Positions 1 to 5,397 are shown, counted from the stretch's first letter. The stretch: 11,524 bases of DNA from an uncultured Dysgonomonas sp. (GCA_937875275.1 CALNCC010000139.1:1-11524), one strand, 5' to 3'. Notes: generated by a model from the sequence alone, not told the origin. Made by a program: numbers and translations.

Positions 1-51
1 CGAAACGGAGTTCAGCTGTCCTGCTAATTCGGAAAGATCAATCATGGGCAT
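1..51 (-). CDS. Start of an unidentified gene, cut by the window edge
   Basis: An open frame on the minus strand begins at ATG 51 (or the in-frame ATG at 45) and runs off the window, giving 17 codons that read MPMIDLSELAGQLNSVS. That is too little to name a family. The main support is upstream: a TATTTTTG box 17-24 bases before the ATG, in a 16-base block that also occurs in front of rsmA. Two plus-strand frames are open here too, so the tail of a plus-strand gene is an alternative. Confidence 0.38.
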   Translation of the reverse strand, partial: MPMIDLSELAGQLNSVS

Positions 52-67
52 ATTTTATTTTACATAG

Positions 68-83
68 CAAAAATAGCTATTTT
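68..83 (-). promoter_or_regulatory. Likely promoter (-7 box) of the edge gene
   Basis: Read on the minus strand this is AAAATAGCTATTTTTG, ending in TATTTTTG, which fits the Bacteroidetes -7 consensus TAnnTTTG. The same block with one mismatch lies upstream of rsmA at 7248-7263. No convincing TTTG -33 box is seen 19-21 bases upstream. The site overlaps a perfect 16-bp palindrome (69-84: five A, TAGCTA, five T). Confidence 0.45.
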
Positions 84-95
84 TATATACTTACA

Positions 96-156
96 CCATC
101 GCCGAGCAGATAAATTGCAAGAAGATAAACTCATCTGCATCGGTTTTTGTATATTT
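96..156 (+). repeat. 61-bp direct repeat, copy A (left flank of three-gene cassette)
   Basis: Matches 2256-2316 at 58 of 61 positions without gaps. It contains a 6-bp inverted repeat (GCAGAT at 106-111, ATCTGC at 133-138), a run of five T and GTATATTT. In this copy the -7-like box is spoiled (TATATTTC instead of TATATTTG), and no plus-strand gene follows. It looks like a duplicated, non-functional copy of the leader in front of the thioesterase gene. Confidence 0.85.
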
Positions 157-265
157 CCTCTATAAATGCGCAAATGTTTGTCTCTCCTGTTTTTCAGGCA
201 GACGAAGTTTCCCACACGGAATCAACTCGCGACCAATCTTTTAAACGAATTACATTCGAAGATAA

Positions 266-787
266 CTAATCTGTTTCGCTATCTTTCAATTTGACGGTAA
301 TTATACCTACGGCCATGCCATGCCCTCCATACAACGATGTTTTGCCACCATTTACACTGATCTCGATGCTTTCGACATCTTCAGGCGAAATGTTCTTAAT
401 CTCGTCTTCTGTCAAACGGCGTTCTTTGCCGTCTTGGGAAAGGAAAAGTAGTCCTGCGGGACGCTCATCTCGATAATAGTCCTCAATATGCTGTGTATTC
501 CAATCTAAATATCCCTCCTTTTTCATTTCTTTATGCCTTTTTGCGTCAGCTTCGGCTCTCTTTTTCATATCTTCATCGGTAGGTATGTCGTGATATCTGT
601 GTAGCCCCGATTTGAAAGCCTTGTTTGCGAGATAGGCACGTTCTATCAGCAGCAAAAGGTTGCCTTTGTTTAGGGTAATAGAATCTGCCTGTTGAGCTTT
701 TACGGCAACATCAGATTGTTTTGCCGACTTGCATGATGCTAAGCAACACAGTGCGATGAGTAAAATTAGTGTGTATAGTTTTTTCAT
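266..787 (-). CDS. Small lipoprotein with one plug-like module (paralogue of 796-1563)
   Basis: A 173-residue predicted lipoprotein. The signal peptide (about residues 1-18) ends in a lipobox LASC with acceptor Cys19, so it should be lipid-anchored and exported. Residues about 40-58 carry a motif around GNLLLLIERA, followed by a charged, Lys/Glu-rich middle (about 70-105). The last 50 residues contain ISPEDVESIEI, then LYGGHGMAVGIITVK. This order resembles the end of the TonB-receptor plug domain (IESIEVLK, YG, GVI.ITTK), but no barrel follows. The first 152 bases are 141/152 identical to the upstream gene 796-1563, so the pair arose by recent duplication. It starts 8 bases after that gene's stop, with a GGAG-containing ribosome site lying in the neighbour's last codons, and is the last gene of the apparent operon. 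The family is not recognised and function is unknown. Confidence 0.85.
   Translation of the reverse strand: MKKLYTLILLIALCCLASCKSAKQSDVAVKAQQADSITLNKGNLLLLIERAYLANKAFKSGLHRYHDIPTDEDMKKRAEADAKRHKEMKKEGYLDWNTQHIEDYYRDERPAGLLFLSQDGKERRLTEDEIKNISPEDVESIEISVNGGKTSLYGGHGMAVGIITVKLKDSETD
636..787 (-). repeat. 5' duplication shared by the two lipoprotein genes, copy 1
   Basis: These 152 bases encode the signal peptide and the first helix-like motif. They align without gaps to 1412-1563 with 11 mismatches (about 93% identity). Downstream of this block the two genes differ strongly, so duplication or gene conversion has kept the 5' ends alike while the rest diverged. Confidence 0.9.
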
Positions 788-795
788 TTCTATAA

Positions 796-1563
796 TTAGT
801 TTTCTCCTTTAAATTTAAAAATGATATTTCCATAGAGCGCATCGCTGCCATGATTGGCAAAATAGATCGGGCTATAGCCTATTGTCAAAGATTCAATTGA
901 GTCTTTGGGGGTTTTGCTTAAGCGATCCAAATCTATGCGAATAGTTTTCCCATTTTCAAACTTGGTTGTTAACGGGATCTCCAGCATGGCAGAAGCCGGT
1001 ATCCCTCCTCCCTGAACGTAGGGTCTGGCTATCGGTTTACGTATCCCATATTGTCCAGTCTTAAATGCTTTGGATGCTATGTAGATGCGCTCCACCAATA
1101 GTTGATAGTTGCCTTCATCGACGGAGGTGTTGTTGGGGGCAATCTCAGGCTTAAGTTGTGGCAGTTTCTTTGTTACAACGCCCAAGACTTTCCCTTTTTT
1201 CCCGAATATAACCAATCGACTTCCGTCCATGCTCATTTCGATGTCTTCGATATTGTCAGATGAGATTTTACTCAACGCTTTTGGGGTTAAAGGGATGCTT
1301 TTCCCTTTTTGAGTAAAGACAAACGATTGTCCCAATTGTTCGTTGTCAAAATAGTCGTCAAAGTTCGCATCCTTGCTTGAACGACCATCAAAAGTATTGA
1401 TCGCAAAGTTTGCACGTTCTATCAGCAACAAAAGGTTGCCCTTGTTTAGGGTAATAGAGTCTGCCTGCTGAGCTTTTACGGCTGCATCAGATTGTTCTGC
1501 CGATTTGCATGATGCTAAGCAACATAATGCGATGAGTAAAATTAGTGTGTATATTTTTTTCAT
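796..1563 (-). CDS. Lipoprotein with two plug-like modules
   Basis: A 255-residue predicted lipoprotein with lipobox LASC and acceptor Cys19. It contains two copies of one module. Module 1 (about 40-134) begins with KGNLLLLIERANFA and ends with ISSDNIEDIEMSMDG, then FGKKGKVLGVVTKKL. Module 2 (about 149-253) begins with EGNYQLLVERIYIASKAF and ends with DSIESLTIG, then GNIIFKFK. Each module tail resembles the conserved end of a TonB-dependent receptor plug domain, but without any outer-membrane barrel. That likeness is judged by eye and could also reflect another small alpha/beta fold. The gene follows 1576-2145 by 12 bases and precedes the one-module paralogue by 8 bases, so all three are probably co-transcribed. 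It should sit on the periplasmic or surface side of a membrane. The partner and role are unknown. Confidence 0.85.
   Translation of the reverse strand: MKKIYTLILLIALCCLASCKSAEQSDAAVKAQQADSITLNKGNLLLLIERANFAINTFDGRSSKDANFDDYFDNEQLGQSFVFTQKGKSIPLTPKALSKISSDNIEDIEMSMDGSRLVIFGKKGKVLGVVTKKLPQLKPEIAPNNTSVDEGNYQLLVERIYIASKAFKTGQYGIRKPIARPYVQGGGIPASAMLEIPLTTKFENGKTIRIDLDRLSKTPKDSIESLTIGYSPIYFANHGSDALYGNIIFKFKGEN
1412..1563 (-). repeat. 5' duplication shared by the two lipoprotein genes, copy 2
   Basis: Partner of 636-787: 152 bases, ungapped, 11 mismatches. It covers the signal peptide and the GNLLLLIERA motif of the two-module lipoprotein. Confidence 0.9.
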
Positions 1564-1575
1564 AATGTATCATTT

Positions 1576-2145
1576 CTATTGGATACTGTCTTTTCCCTTT
1601 TTCAGACTATCGTAAAAATCTTTATTCCAAACATCCACTAGTTCTTGTCCTTTCTCTATTTTTTTTCGGCTTTCCATTCGTTCTTTATATAAATATATAC
1701 TTATATCCATATCAGCACTTTTTATAATTCGATCTTTCAGGTACTCCCTTAGATTGCTTCTTTCATATGTTAGTTCATCCCGAGTAAGAGCTTTTTCTAA
1801 TCTGAATGCAACATATAATTTTGCTTGATACCCATCAACTGTATAGCGATCTGTTTCGTTAACTACATATAGTCTATAATAATCACAGGTTCCACTAAGA
1901 GACATGATTGCATGTATACCTACCTCAACTACAGGCACCTGAATAGTATCCATCAGCTGCTGCACGGTCATTCCTGCATAGGATTCGGGAGGTCTTTCAT
2001 TAAAATTATACTCGAGGTAGGCAATTGTGTCATTGCTAAAACTTTCAAGAGACTTATAGGGCATATCGCTTTGGTCTGCCTGCGCACTTGCTGATAGACT
2101 AATAATCAAAAGTGAGATAAGTAATGATAGTTGTAATGTTTTCAT
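1576..2145 (-). CDS. Secreted protein of unknown function, first gene of the operon
   Basis: A 189-residue protein with a Sec signal peptide (Met-Lys, then a Leu/Ile-rich core, ending SASA before Gln22), predicted to be periplasmic or secreted. The mature part starts with a block containing SFSNDTIAYLEYNF and ESYAGMTVQQL (about residues 35-66). Nearly the same block occurs in the broken gene at 4454-5102 (SFDNDTAAYLEYNF, ASYAGLTVKEV), so the two are paralogues on opposite strands about 2.5 kb apart. The C-terminal third is rich in charged residues and looks helical (LREYLKDRI, later MESRKKIEKGQ). No catalytic motif is seen. A TATCTTTA box lies about 38 bases upstream, and the gene leads the three-gene unit ending at 266. 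The family is not recognised. Confidence 0.85.
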   Translation of the reverse strand: MKTLQLSLLISLLIISLSASAQADQSDMPYKSLESFSNDTIAYLEYNFNERPPESYAGMTVQQLMDTIQVPVVEVGIHAIMSLSGTCDYYRLYVVNETDRYTVDGYQAKLYVAFRLEKALTRDELTYERSNLREYLKDRIIKSADMDISIYLYKERMESRKKIEKGQELVDVWNKDFYDSLKKGKDSIQ

Positions 2146-2182
2146 AATGCGGAAAATTTAGATTGAAGCATTTATGTTGGCT

Positions 2183-2190
2183 TAAAGATA
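2183..2190 (-). promoter_or_regulatory. Candidate promoter of the three-gene minus-strand operon
   Basis: On the minus strand this reads TATCTTTA, one mismatch from the Bacteroidetes -7 consensus TAnnTTTG. It would start transcription roughly 30 bases before the ATG at 2145. A T-rich stretch lies upstream, but no exact TTTG is found at the right spacing. Confidence 0.4.
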
Positions 2191-2255
2191 ATAAAAAGAT
2201 CGTTTAAAAACGACTTCATCTGCTCTCCGTTGCAATATGTGTATGAGCCGTTTCT

Positions 2256-2316
2256 CCATCGTCGGGCAGATAAATTGCAAGAAGGTAAACTCATCTGCAT
2301 CGGTTTTTGTATATTT
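2256..2316 (+). repeat. 61-bp direct repeat, copy B (right flank of three-gene cassette)
   Basis: Partner of 96-156 with three mismatches. Together the copies bracket the operon 266-2145. This copy sits directly upstream of the thioesterase gene and ends in an intact -7-like box (TATATTTG, 2310-2317), so it is probably the functional original. It also holds the inverted repeat GCAGAT/ATCTGC followed by five T. Confidence 0.85.
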
Positions 2317-2317
2317 G
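2310..2317 (+). promoter_or_regulatory. Likely -7 box of the thioesterase gene
   Basis: TATATTTG fits TAnnTTTG exactly and lies 53 bases before the ATG at 2371. No clear TTTG -33 box is found 19-21 bases upstream. The leader that follows is A-rich, as is common for genes in this phylum. Confidence 0.5.
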
Positions 2318-2370
2318 CCTGTCTTTAAGAAAAAAAGAGCCTACTAAAGTAACTGTAAAAAAAGAGAAAA

Positions 2371-2787
2371 ATGTCTACACAGATTTTCGAAAACAAGATG
2401 AAAGTTCGCGACTACGAATGCGATGGTCAGGGCGTAGTTAACAATGCCAACTACCTACACTACTTCGAGCACACCCGCCACGAGTTTATGGAATCGTGCG
2501 GCATCAGGTTGCGCGACCTCACTGCCGAAAACATCTTGCCGGTGGTGCGCAGAGCCAGCCTCAAATATAAAAATTCGCTGCGTGGATCGGAAGAGTTTAT
2601 CTGCACCGCCCGAATCGAGCGCAAAGGGCTTCGCTATCTTTTTCATCAACAGATACGCCGCATCCCCGACAACACGCTATGCGCCGAGGGTGTGATAGAG
2701 GTGGTATGTGTCATCGGAGGTAAGGTAAATGCTCCCGCAATGTTTGACAAGGCATTTGCCGACTACATCGTGTGGTTGGATAAATAA
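2371..2787 (+). CDS. Acyl-CoA thioesterase, hotdog fold (YbgC/FadM type)
   Basis: A 138-residue cytoplasmic protein of the 4HBT/YbgC thioesterase family, which hydrolyses acyl-CoA or related thioesters to free acid and thiol. The diagnostic N-terminal signature is present: RDYECDGQGVVNNANYLHYF (residues 13-32), with Asp18 in the place of the family's catalytic aspartate, followed by the long hotdog helix with Glu33 and Arg36. Length is normal for a single-domain member. The start at 2371 is preceded by an A-rich leader with AAAGAGAAAA and gives the full N-terminal strand. The gene stands alone on its strand and converges with the SGNH hydrolase, 31 bases from that gene's end. The natural substrate cannot be read from sequence. 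Confidence 0.92.
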   Translation: MSTQIFENKMKVRDYECDGQGVVNNANYLHYFEHTRHEFMESCGIRLRDLTAENILPVVRRASLKYKNSLRGSEEFICTARIERKGLRYLFHQQIRRIPDNTLCAEGVIEVVCVIGGKVNAPAMFDKAFADYIVWLDK

Positions 2788-2797
2788 TAACACACGA

Positions 2798-2812
2798 CGG
2801 CACAACCTGCCG
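2798..2812. terminator. Weak hairpin between convergent genes
   Basis: CGGCA, a five-base loop, then TGCCG form a short stem in the 31-bp gap between the thioesterase and SGNH genes. A loose T-rich stretch follows on the plus strand only after several bases. It may end transcription of the thioesterase gene, but the stem is short and there is no clean T run. Confidence 0.25.
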
Positions 2813-2818
2813 AAGCTT

Positions 2819-3649
2819 CTATTTTATCTTCTTCAATTGCTTAACTAACATTTTAGCTATCACGGCATTCCCCTTGTCGGAAGGGTGCAACCCATCGTAG
2901 GTCATATCTGTTGCCTCTTGCGGATAGGGATACACATCCTTTGTCGCATCGAAGGGGACGCCCACATAGTGTGGGTAGCGATAATCGCGATATTCGCCTG
3001 TGGCAGGGTCTTTCAAGCGTTTAAATTTCACCATGTTCGACGGTTTTATTCCGCTCTTGTTGTACAAGTCCACCACCGGCATGCGCTCATACTTGCCGAT
3101 AGCCTTTATCGCCTCAGCCACATCTGCGAGGGTTTGCCCGTTCTTGTCGCGGTACGAACCGTAAGCGTTATTCCGCTGATCGCCGATATAGACAAAGTCG
3201 CCTCGCTGCAAGGGAGTCATCAGTATGATGGTTGCGCCACTGTTCAGGCTTTTCAGTTTGTCGGTTATGATGCGGCATGCGCCATAGATGGTTGTGCTGC
3301 CTGTCGCGTTTTTGTAGTCGTCGAGCGTGCCTATCGGTCGCCCCTGCCACCAGTCGTTGGTGCCGAGAAACACAGAGTAAACATCTGCCTTAGGCATATT
3401 CAGCTCCTCTATCTTGTCGGCAATGCCGCCGGTAGTCCATCCGTTATATCCTTTGTTGACGCAGGTTATATGTGGCAGAGCTTCTACAACGCGTGTCATA
3501 TAGCCTTTGTGCACACGGTTGCCCGTTTCGTCGGCATGGTCGTTCAGGTAGGTTATCGAGTCTCCGATGGCAACCCACTCGATGGGGCGCGATGGCGATG
3601 TGAATGCCACTAAAGCGATGAGCGGCAAAAGAAATAAACGTTTCAGCAT
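2819..3649 (-). CDS. Secreted SGNH/GDSL-family hydrolase
   Basis: A 276-residue protein with an N-terminal signal peptide (about residues 1-19), so it is exported. The SGNH blocks are all visible: block I AIGDSIT with nucleophile Ser31, block II Gly70 in NKGYNGWTTGG, block III LGTND with Asn98, and block V DGLHPSDKG with Asp252 and His255. This gives a complete catalytic set for an esterase or lipase of the SGNH superfamily, whose members often deacylate esters of sugars, glycans or lipids. The substrate is not evident. The region with TTIYGACRIITDKL and LMTPLQRGDF is typical of the fold between blocks III and V. The ATG at 3649 has an AAAAGA stretch 6-11 bases upstream. The gene is convergent with the thioesterase and divergent from the secreted-protein array. 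Confidence 0.93.
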   Translation of the reverse strand: MLKRLFLLPLIALVAFTSPSRPIEWVAIGDSITYLNDHADETGNRVHKGYMTRVVEALPHITCVNKGYNGWTTGGIADKIEELNMPKADVYSVFLGTNDWWQGRPIGTLDDYKNATGSTTIYGACRIITDKLKSLNSGATIILMTPLQRGDFVYIGDQRNNAYGSYRDKNGQTLADVAEAIKAIGKYERMPVVDLYNKSGIKPSNMVKFKRLKDPATGEYRDYRYPHYVGVPFDATKDVYPYPQEATDMTYDGLHPSDKGNAVIAKMLVKQLKKIK

Positions 3650-3677
3650 GATGTTATCTTTTCAGGTTATAAACATC

Positions 3678-3710
3678 CGAAGATACGATTTTTTAGAAGA
3701 AACCGAATAA
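3678..3710 (+). pseudogene. Fossil C-terminus of a lost secreted-protein gene
   Basis: Just upstream of the orphan terminator, the plus strand holds codons ending EETE followed by TAA. The DNA from 3698 matches the last codons and 3' flank of the gene at 3796-4368 (which ends EKETE). No gene body precedes it: the SGNH promoter side begins within 30 bases. It is best read as the end of an array member whose body was deleted. Confidence 0.5.
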
Positions 3711-3838
3711 TTAATTTTATCTACTGATAACGAAGCTATCTATTTTTTAGGTAGCTTCGTTTTTTGTATATTGCAGATGAGAAAAACGATCTACCATGAA
3801 AACGCAAAAAATCTATATCCTCCTATTCTTGCTATTCG
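3698..3838 (+). repeat. Array cassette, copy 1 (gene tail, terminator, leader, signal peptide)
   Basis: These 141 bases align without gaps to 4356-4496. Within them 3703-3722 and 3728-3774 are identical to the second copy. The cassette runs from the last codons of one gene through a rho-independent terminator and the leader into the signal-peptide codons of the next gene. A third, truncated copy lies at 5092-5123. Confidence 0.9.
3729..3765 (+). terminator. Rho-independent terminator with no gene upstream (orphan)
   Basis: A 14-bp stem (AACGAAGCTATCTA with TAGGTAGCTTCGTT, one G-T wobble) closes a loop of five T and is followed by six T. This is a strong plus-strand terminator, but the only upstream gene is the SGNH hydrolase on the opposite strand. 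GTATATTGC follows directly, only about 20 bases before the next ATG, so that gene's promoter must overlap or lie inside this element. Confidence 0.85.
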
Positions 3839-4368
3839 CAGCTACGAGCACAAGCCTTGCTCAGACTGACGAGGAGTTGAAAGCCATGTATCCTATAAAT
3901 GCGGCAAATACTGTCGGAAAAAAGCTCAATAGAGTACAGAAAGATAAGCCTGCTCGCTACTGTGATTTTATGGAGATAGTAGACGAAGGAAAGTTGCCTG
4001 CGTATGAGATATTCGAAAAGGTGTTTTCGTGGGAAAAGATTTCTTACTTGGCGGATAAAAACAAAAAGTTCGTTGTACCTCTTTTCATCAACAGCAAAGG
4101 AGAGATATTATCCATGAGGTTTGTGATGGGAATTCCGGAGAACCCGAGAAGCATACCTATCGGAGAGTGTTCCGATCTTTCATCGATTAGTCTTCGGGAA
4201 CTGTTTCAAATAGAAGAATTAATAAAGAAAATAAAATTTAAGATTTTCATTATAGATTCATGTGATCCCGAAACATCATATATGACTGTTTCTACTCGTT
4301 GCGATTTCCCTAAACTGAAAAAGTATATTGAGGACAAGAAGCAGGCATCCGAAAAAGAAACCGAATAA
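3796..4368 (+). CDS. Secreted protein of unknown function, intact array member
   Basis: A 190-residue protein with a clear signal peptide (residues 1-22, ending SLA before Gln23), so it is predicted to be periplasmic or secreted. The mature part has no cysteine lipobox. Residues about 90-130 read as paired beta strands (FVVPLFINSKGEILSMRFVM), followed by SLRELFQIEELIKKIKFKIF, a strand-helix pattern common in small Bacteroidetes exported proteins. The tail is Lys/Glu-rich (KKYIEDKKQASEKETE). No enzyme motif is seen. The signal-peptide DNA and leader are nearly the same as in the following gene at 4454, but the mature proteins are unrelated by eye, so the export cassette has been attached to different bodies. 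A terminator follows 18 bases after the stop. Confidence 0.85.
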   Translation: MKTQKIYILLFLLFAATSTSLAQTDEELKAMYPINAANTVGKKLNRVQKDKPARYCDFMEIVDEGKLPAYEIFEKVFSWEKISYLADKNKKFVVPLFINSKGEILSMRFVMGIPENPRSIPIGECSDLSSISLRELFQIEELIKKIKFKIFIIDSCDPETSYMTVSTRCDFPKLKKYIEDKKQASEKETE

Positions 4369-4496
4369 TTAATTTTATCTGATAATAACGAAGCTATCTA
4401 TTTTTTAGGTAGCTTCGTTTTTTGTATATTGCGAATGAGAAAACGAGTCTACCATGAAAACGAAGTATATATATATCCTCCTATTTTTGCTATTCG
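4356..4496 (+). repeat. Array cassette, copy 2
   Basis: Ungapped partner of 3698-3838. It links the end of the intact secreted gene to the start of the frameshifted one. The block 4386-4432, which holds the terminator and GTATATTGC, is identical to copy 1. Confidence 0.9.
4387..4423 (+). terminator. Rho-independent terminator of the 3796-4368 gene
   Basis: The same 14-bp stem, five-T loop and six-T tail as the orphan terminator at 3729-3765. Here it follows the stop codon by 18 bases and so has a gene to serve. It is again followed at once by GTATATTGC and, 30 bases on, the ATG of the next gene. Confidence 0.9.
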
Positions 4497-5102
4497 GCGC
4501 AATGTCGACACATGCACAACACTATGTAAAAGAAAAAGGGTAAAAACATCCCTTACAAATCATTCAAATCATTTGACAACGACACTGCCGCTTATTTGGA
4601 ATATAACTTTATGGAAAAAGACCCTGCATCTTATGCCGGGCTTACGGTAAAAGAAGTTGCCGATTTGTTACCGTTTCCAATAAGACTAATACTTCCTAAC
4701 AGAGCAGTTTCAACTGTAACGAATATTCCGGCTGAAAATGCTCCCAAACGTGAACCGGATCCGAATTTTGATCCGAAAGAATGGGGAGTTCGCTATATTA
4801 GCATGTCATTAGTGATGGATTTTAGGCTATTCCTAACGAAGAGACCGAATGAGGACGCTTTCCAAAACGTTCTCCCTATACAGGTGCATGTAGGACTAGA
4901 AAAAAAAATATATAAGGCAGAATATGACTCCATAGAAAAAGCAGCTAAGAAATATACCGAAAAAGGCAACAAATATCAACTCCTCTTTGAGTATATCAAA
5001 GATCGTGTTGTTACTTATGTAGAAATTTATCCGACAGAAACAGCGACCTTTAGAAATATAAAAAAAAGAAGAGAACAAGAGGCTGAGAAAACGAATAATT
5101 AA
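4454..5102 (+). pseudogene. Secreted-protein gene broken by a +1 frameshift (paralogue of 1576-2145)
   Basis: The ATG at 4454 starts a signal peptide (MKTKYIYILLFLLF, ending STHA before Gln) that stops at TAA 4541-4543 after 29 codons. The next frame continues at once with GKNIPYKSFKSFDNDTAAYL and stays open to the TAA at 5100-5102. The continuation matches the mature 1576-2145 protein (SFDNDTAAYLEYNF, then ASYAGLTVKEV). Dropping one base in the AAAAAGGG run at 4533-4540 restores one reading frame of about 215 residues. Without the shift the body could only start internally, for example at TTG 4596, with no signal peptide. It may be a recent pseudogene, a phase-variable tract, programmed +1 shifting at GGG-TAA, or a sequencing error. 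The C-terminal half is Lys/Glu-rich. The cassette tail following it lacks the terminator stem. Confidence 0.8.
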
Positions 5103-5123
5103 TTTTATCTGATGATAACGAAG
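5092..5123 (+). repeat. Array cassette, copy 3, truncated inside the terminator
   Basis: Matches 4362-4393 at 31 of 32 positions and then stops abruptly after AACGAAG, the first arm of the terminator stem. The conserved DNA is read here in a different frame from copy 2 (ACG AAT AAT TAA against ACC GAA TAA), so it appears to be conserved as DNA rather than as protein. The 200 bases after it, up to the corA terminator, hold no gene I can support. Confidence 0.8.
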
Positions 5124-5330
5124 GGATCGCGATAAGGTAGAATACAAAAAAAAGGAAGCGACACTATTCTTGGGTGGTTAACAATTGTGTATATATCGCT
5201 CCCTTTCAGTGTAAAAAAATTAAATCGTTTATTTAGAAACCGGTTAGGCTCAATGGCTGACCGCATCTACAAAGAAATATATTTATCCGACATTACACGA
5301 ATCGAATCTTAACTCAATTCTTACAAAAAC

Positions 5331-5359
5331 AAAAAACCTGAGTGATTACGTCTCAGGTT
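5331..5359 (-). terminator. Rho-independent terminator of the rsmA-corA unit
   Basis: On the minus strand an 8-bp perfect stem (AACCTGAG with CTCAGGTT, nine-base loop) runs into six T. It lies 38 bases after the corA stop. T-rich sequence on the plus-strand side as well could let it work weakly in both directions. Confidence 0.85.
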
Positions 5360-5397
5360 CTGTTTTGTTCGATATATAATGTCGTTGAGGCTCTACA

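Noticed and set aside
69..84. Perfect AAAAATAGCTATTTTT palindrome as a terminator
   Set aside because: It is almost all A-T, so the stem would be weak, and it overlaps a better-supported promoter box.
180..203. Imperfect hairpin (CCTG, five T, CAGG, with GTCT/AGAC outside) downstream of the lipoprotein operon
   Set aside because: The stem is interrupted by unpaired bases and no T run follows on the minus strand, so it is not a convincing terminator.
2885..3613. Long plus-strand open frame opposite the SGNH gene
   Set aside because: It mirrors a strongly conserved gene with all catalytic blocks and shows no recognisable protein features of its own.
4429..4650. Open frame over the array leader and the start of the broken gene
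   Set aside because: It runs out of frame across the leader, signal-peptide codons and conserved body, and its product has no family likeness.
266..5102. Idea that the exported genes form a toxin-immunity or other defence system
   Set aside because: No toxin, nuclease, immunity or phage-related motif is visible; calling it a defence system would go beyond the sequence.
5146..5209. Possible long-loop pairing AAAGGAAGCGA with TCGCTCCCTTT after the array
   Set aside because: One mismatch in the stem and a loop of over 30 bases, with no T tail; probably chance in AT-rich DNA.
5241..5263. CGGTTAG/CTGACCG hairpin in the gap before the corA terminator, considered as a small RNA or tRNA part
   Set aside because: It is a single short stem with no tRNA arms, and no promoter or terminator frames it.
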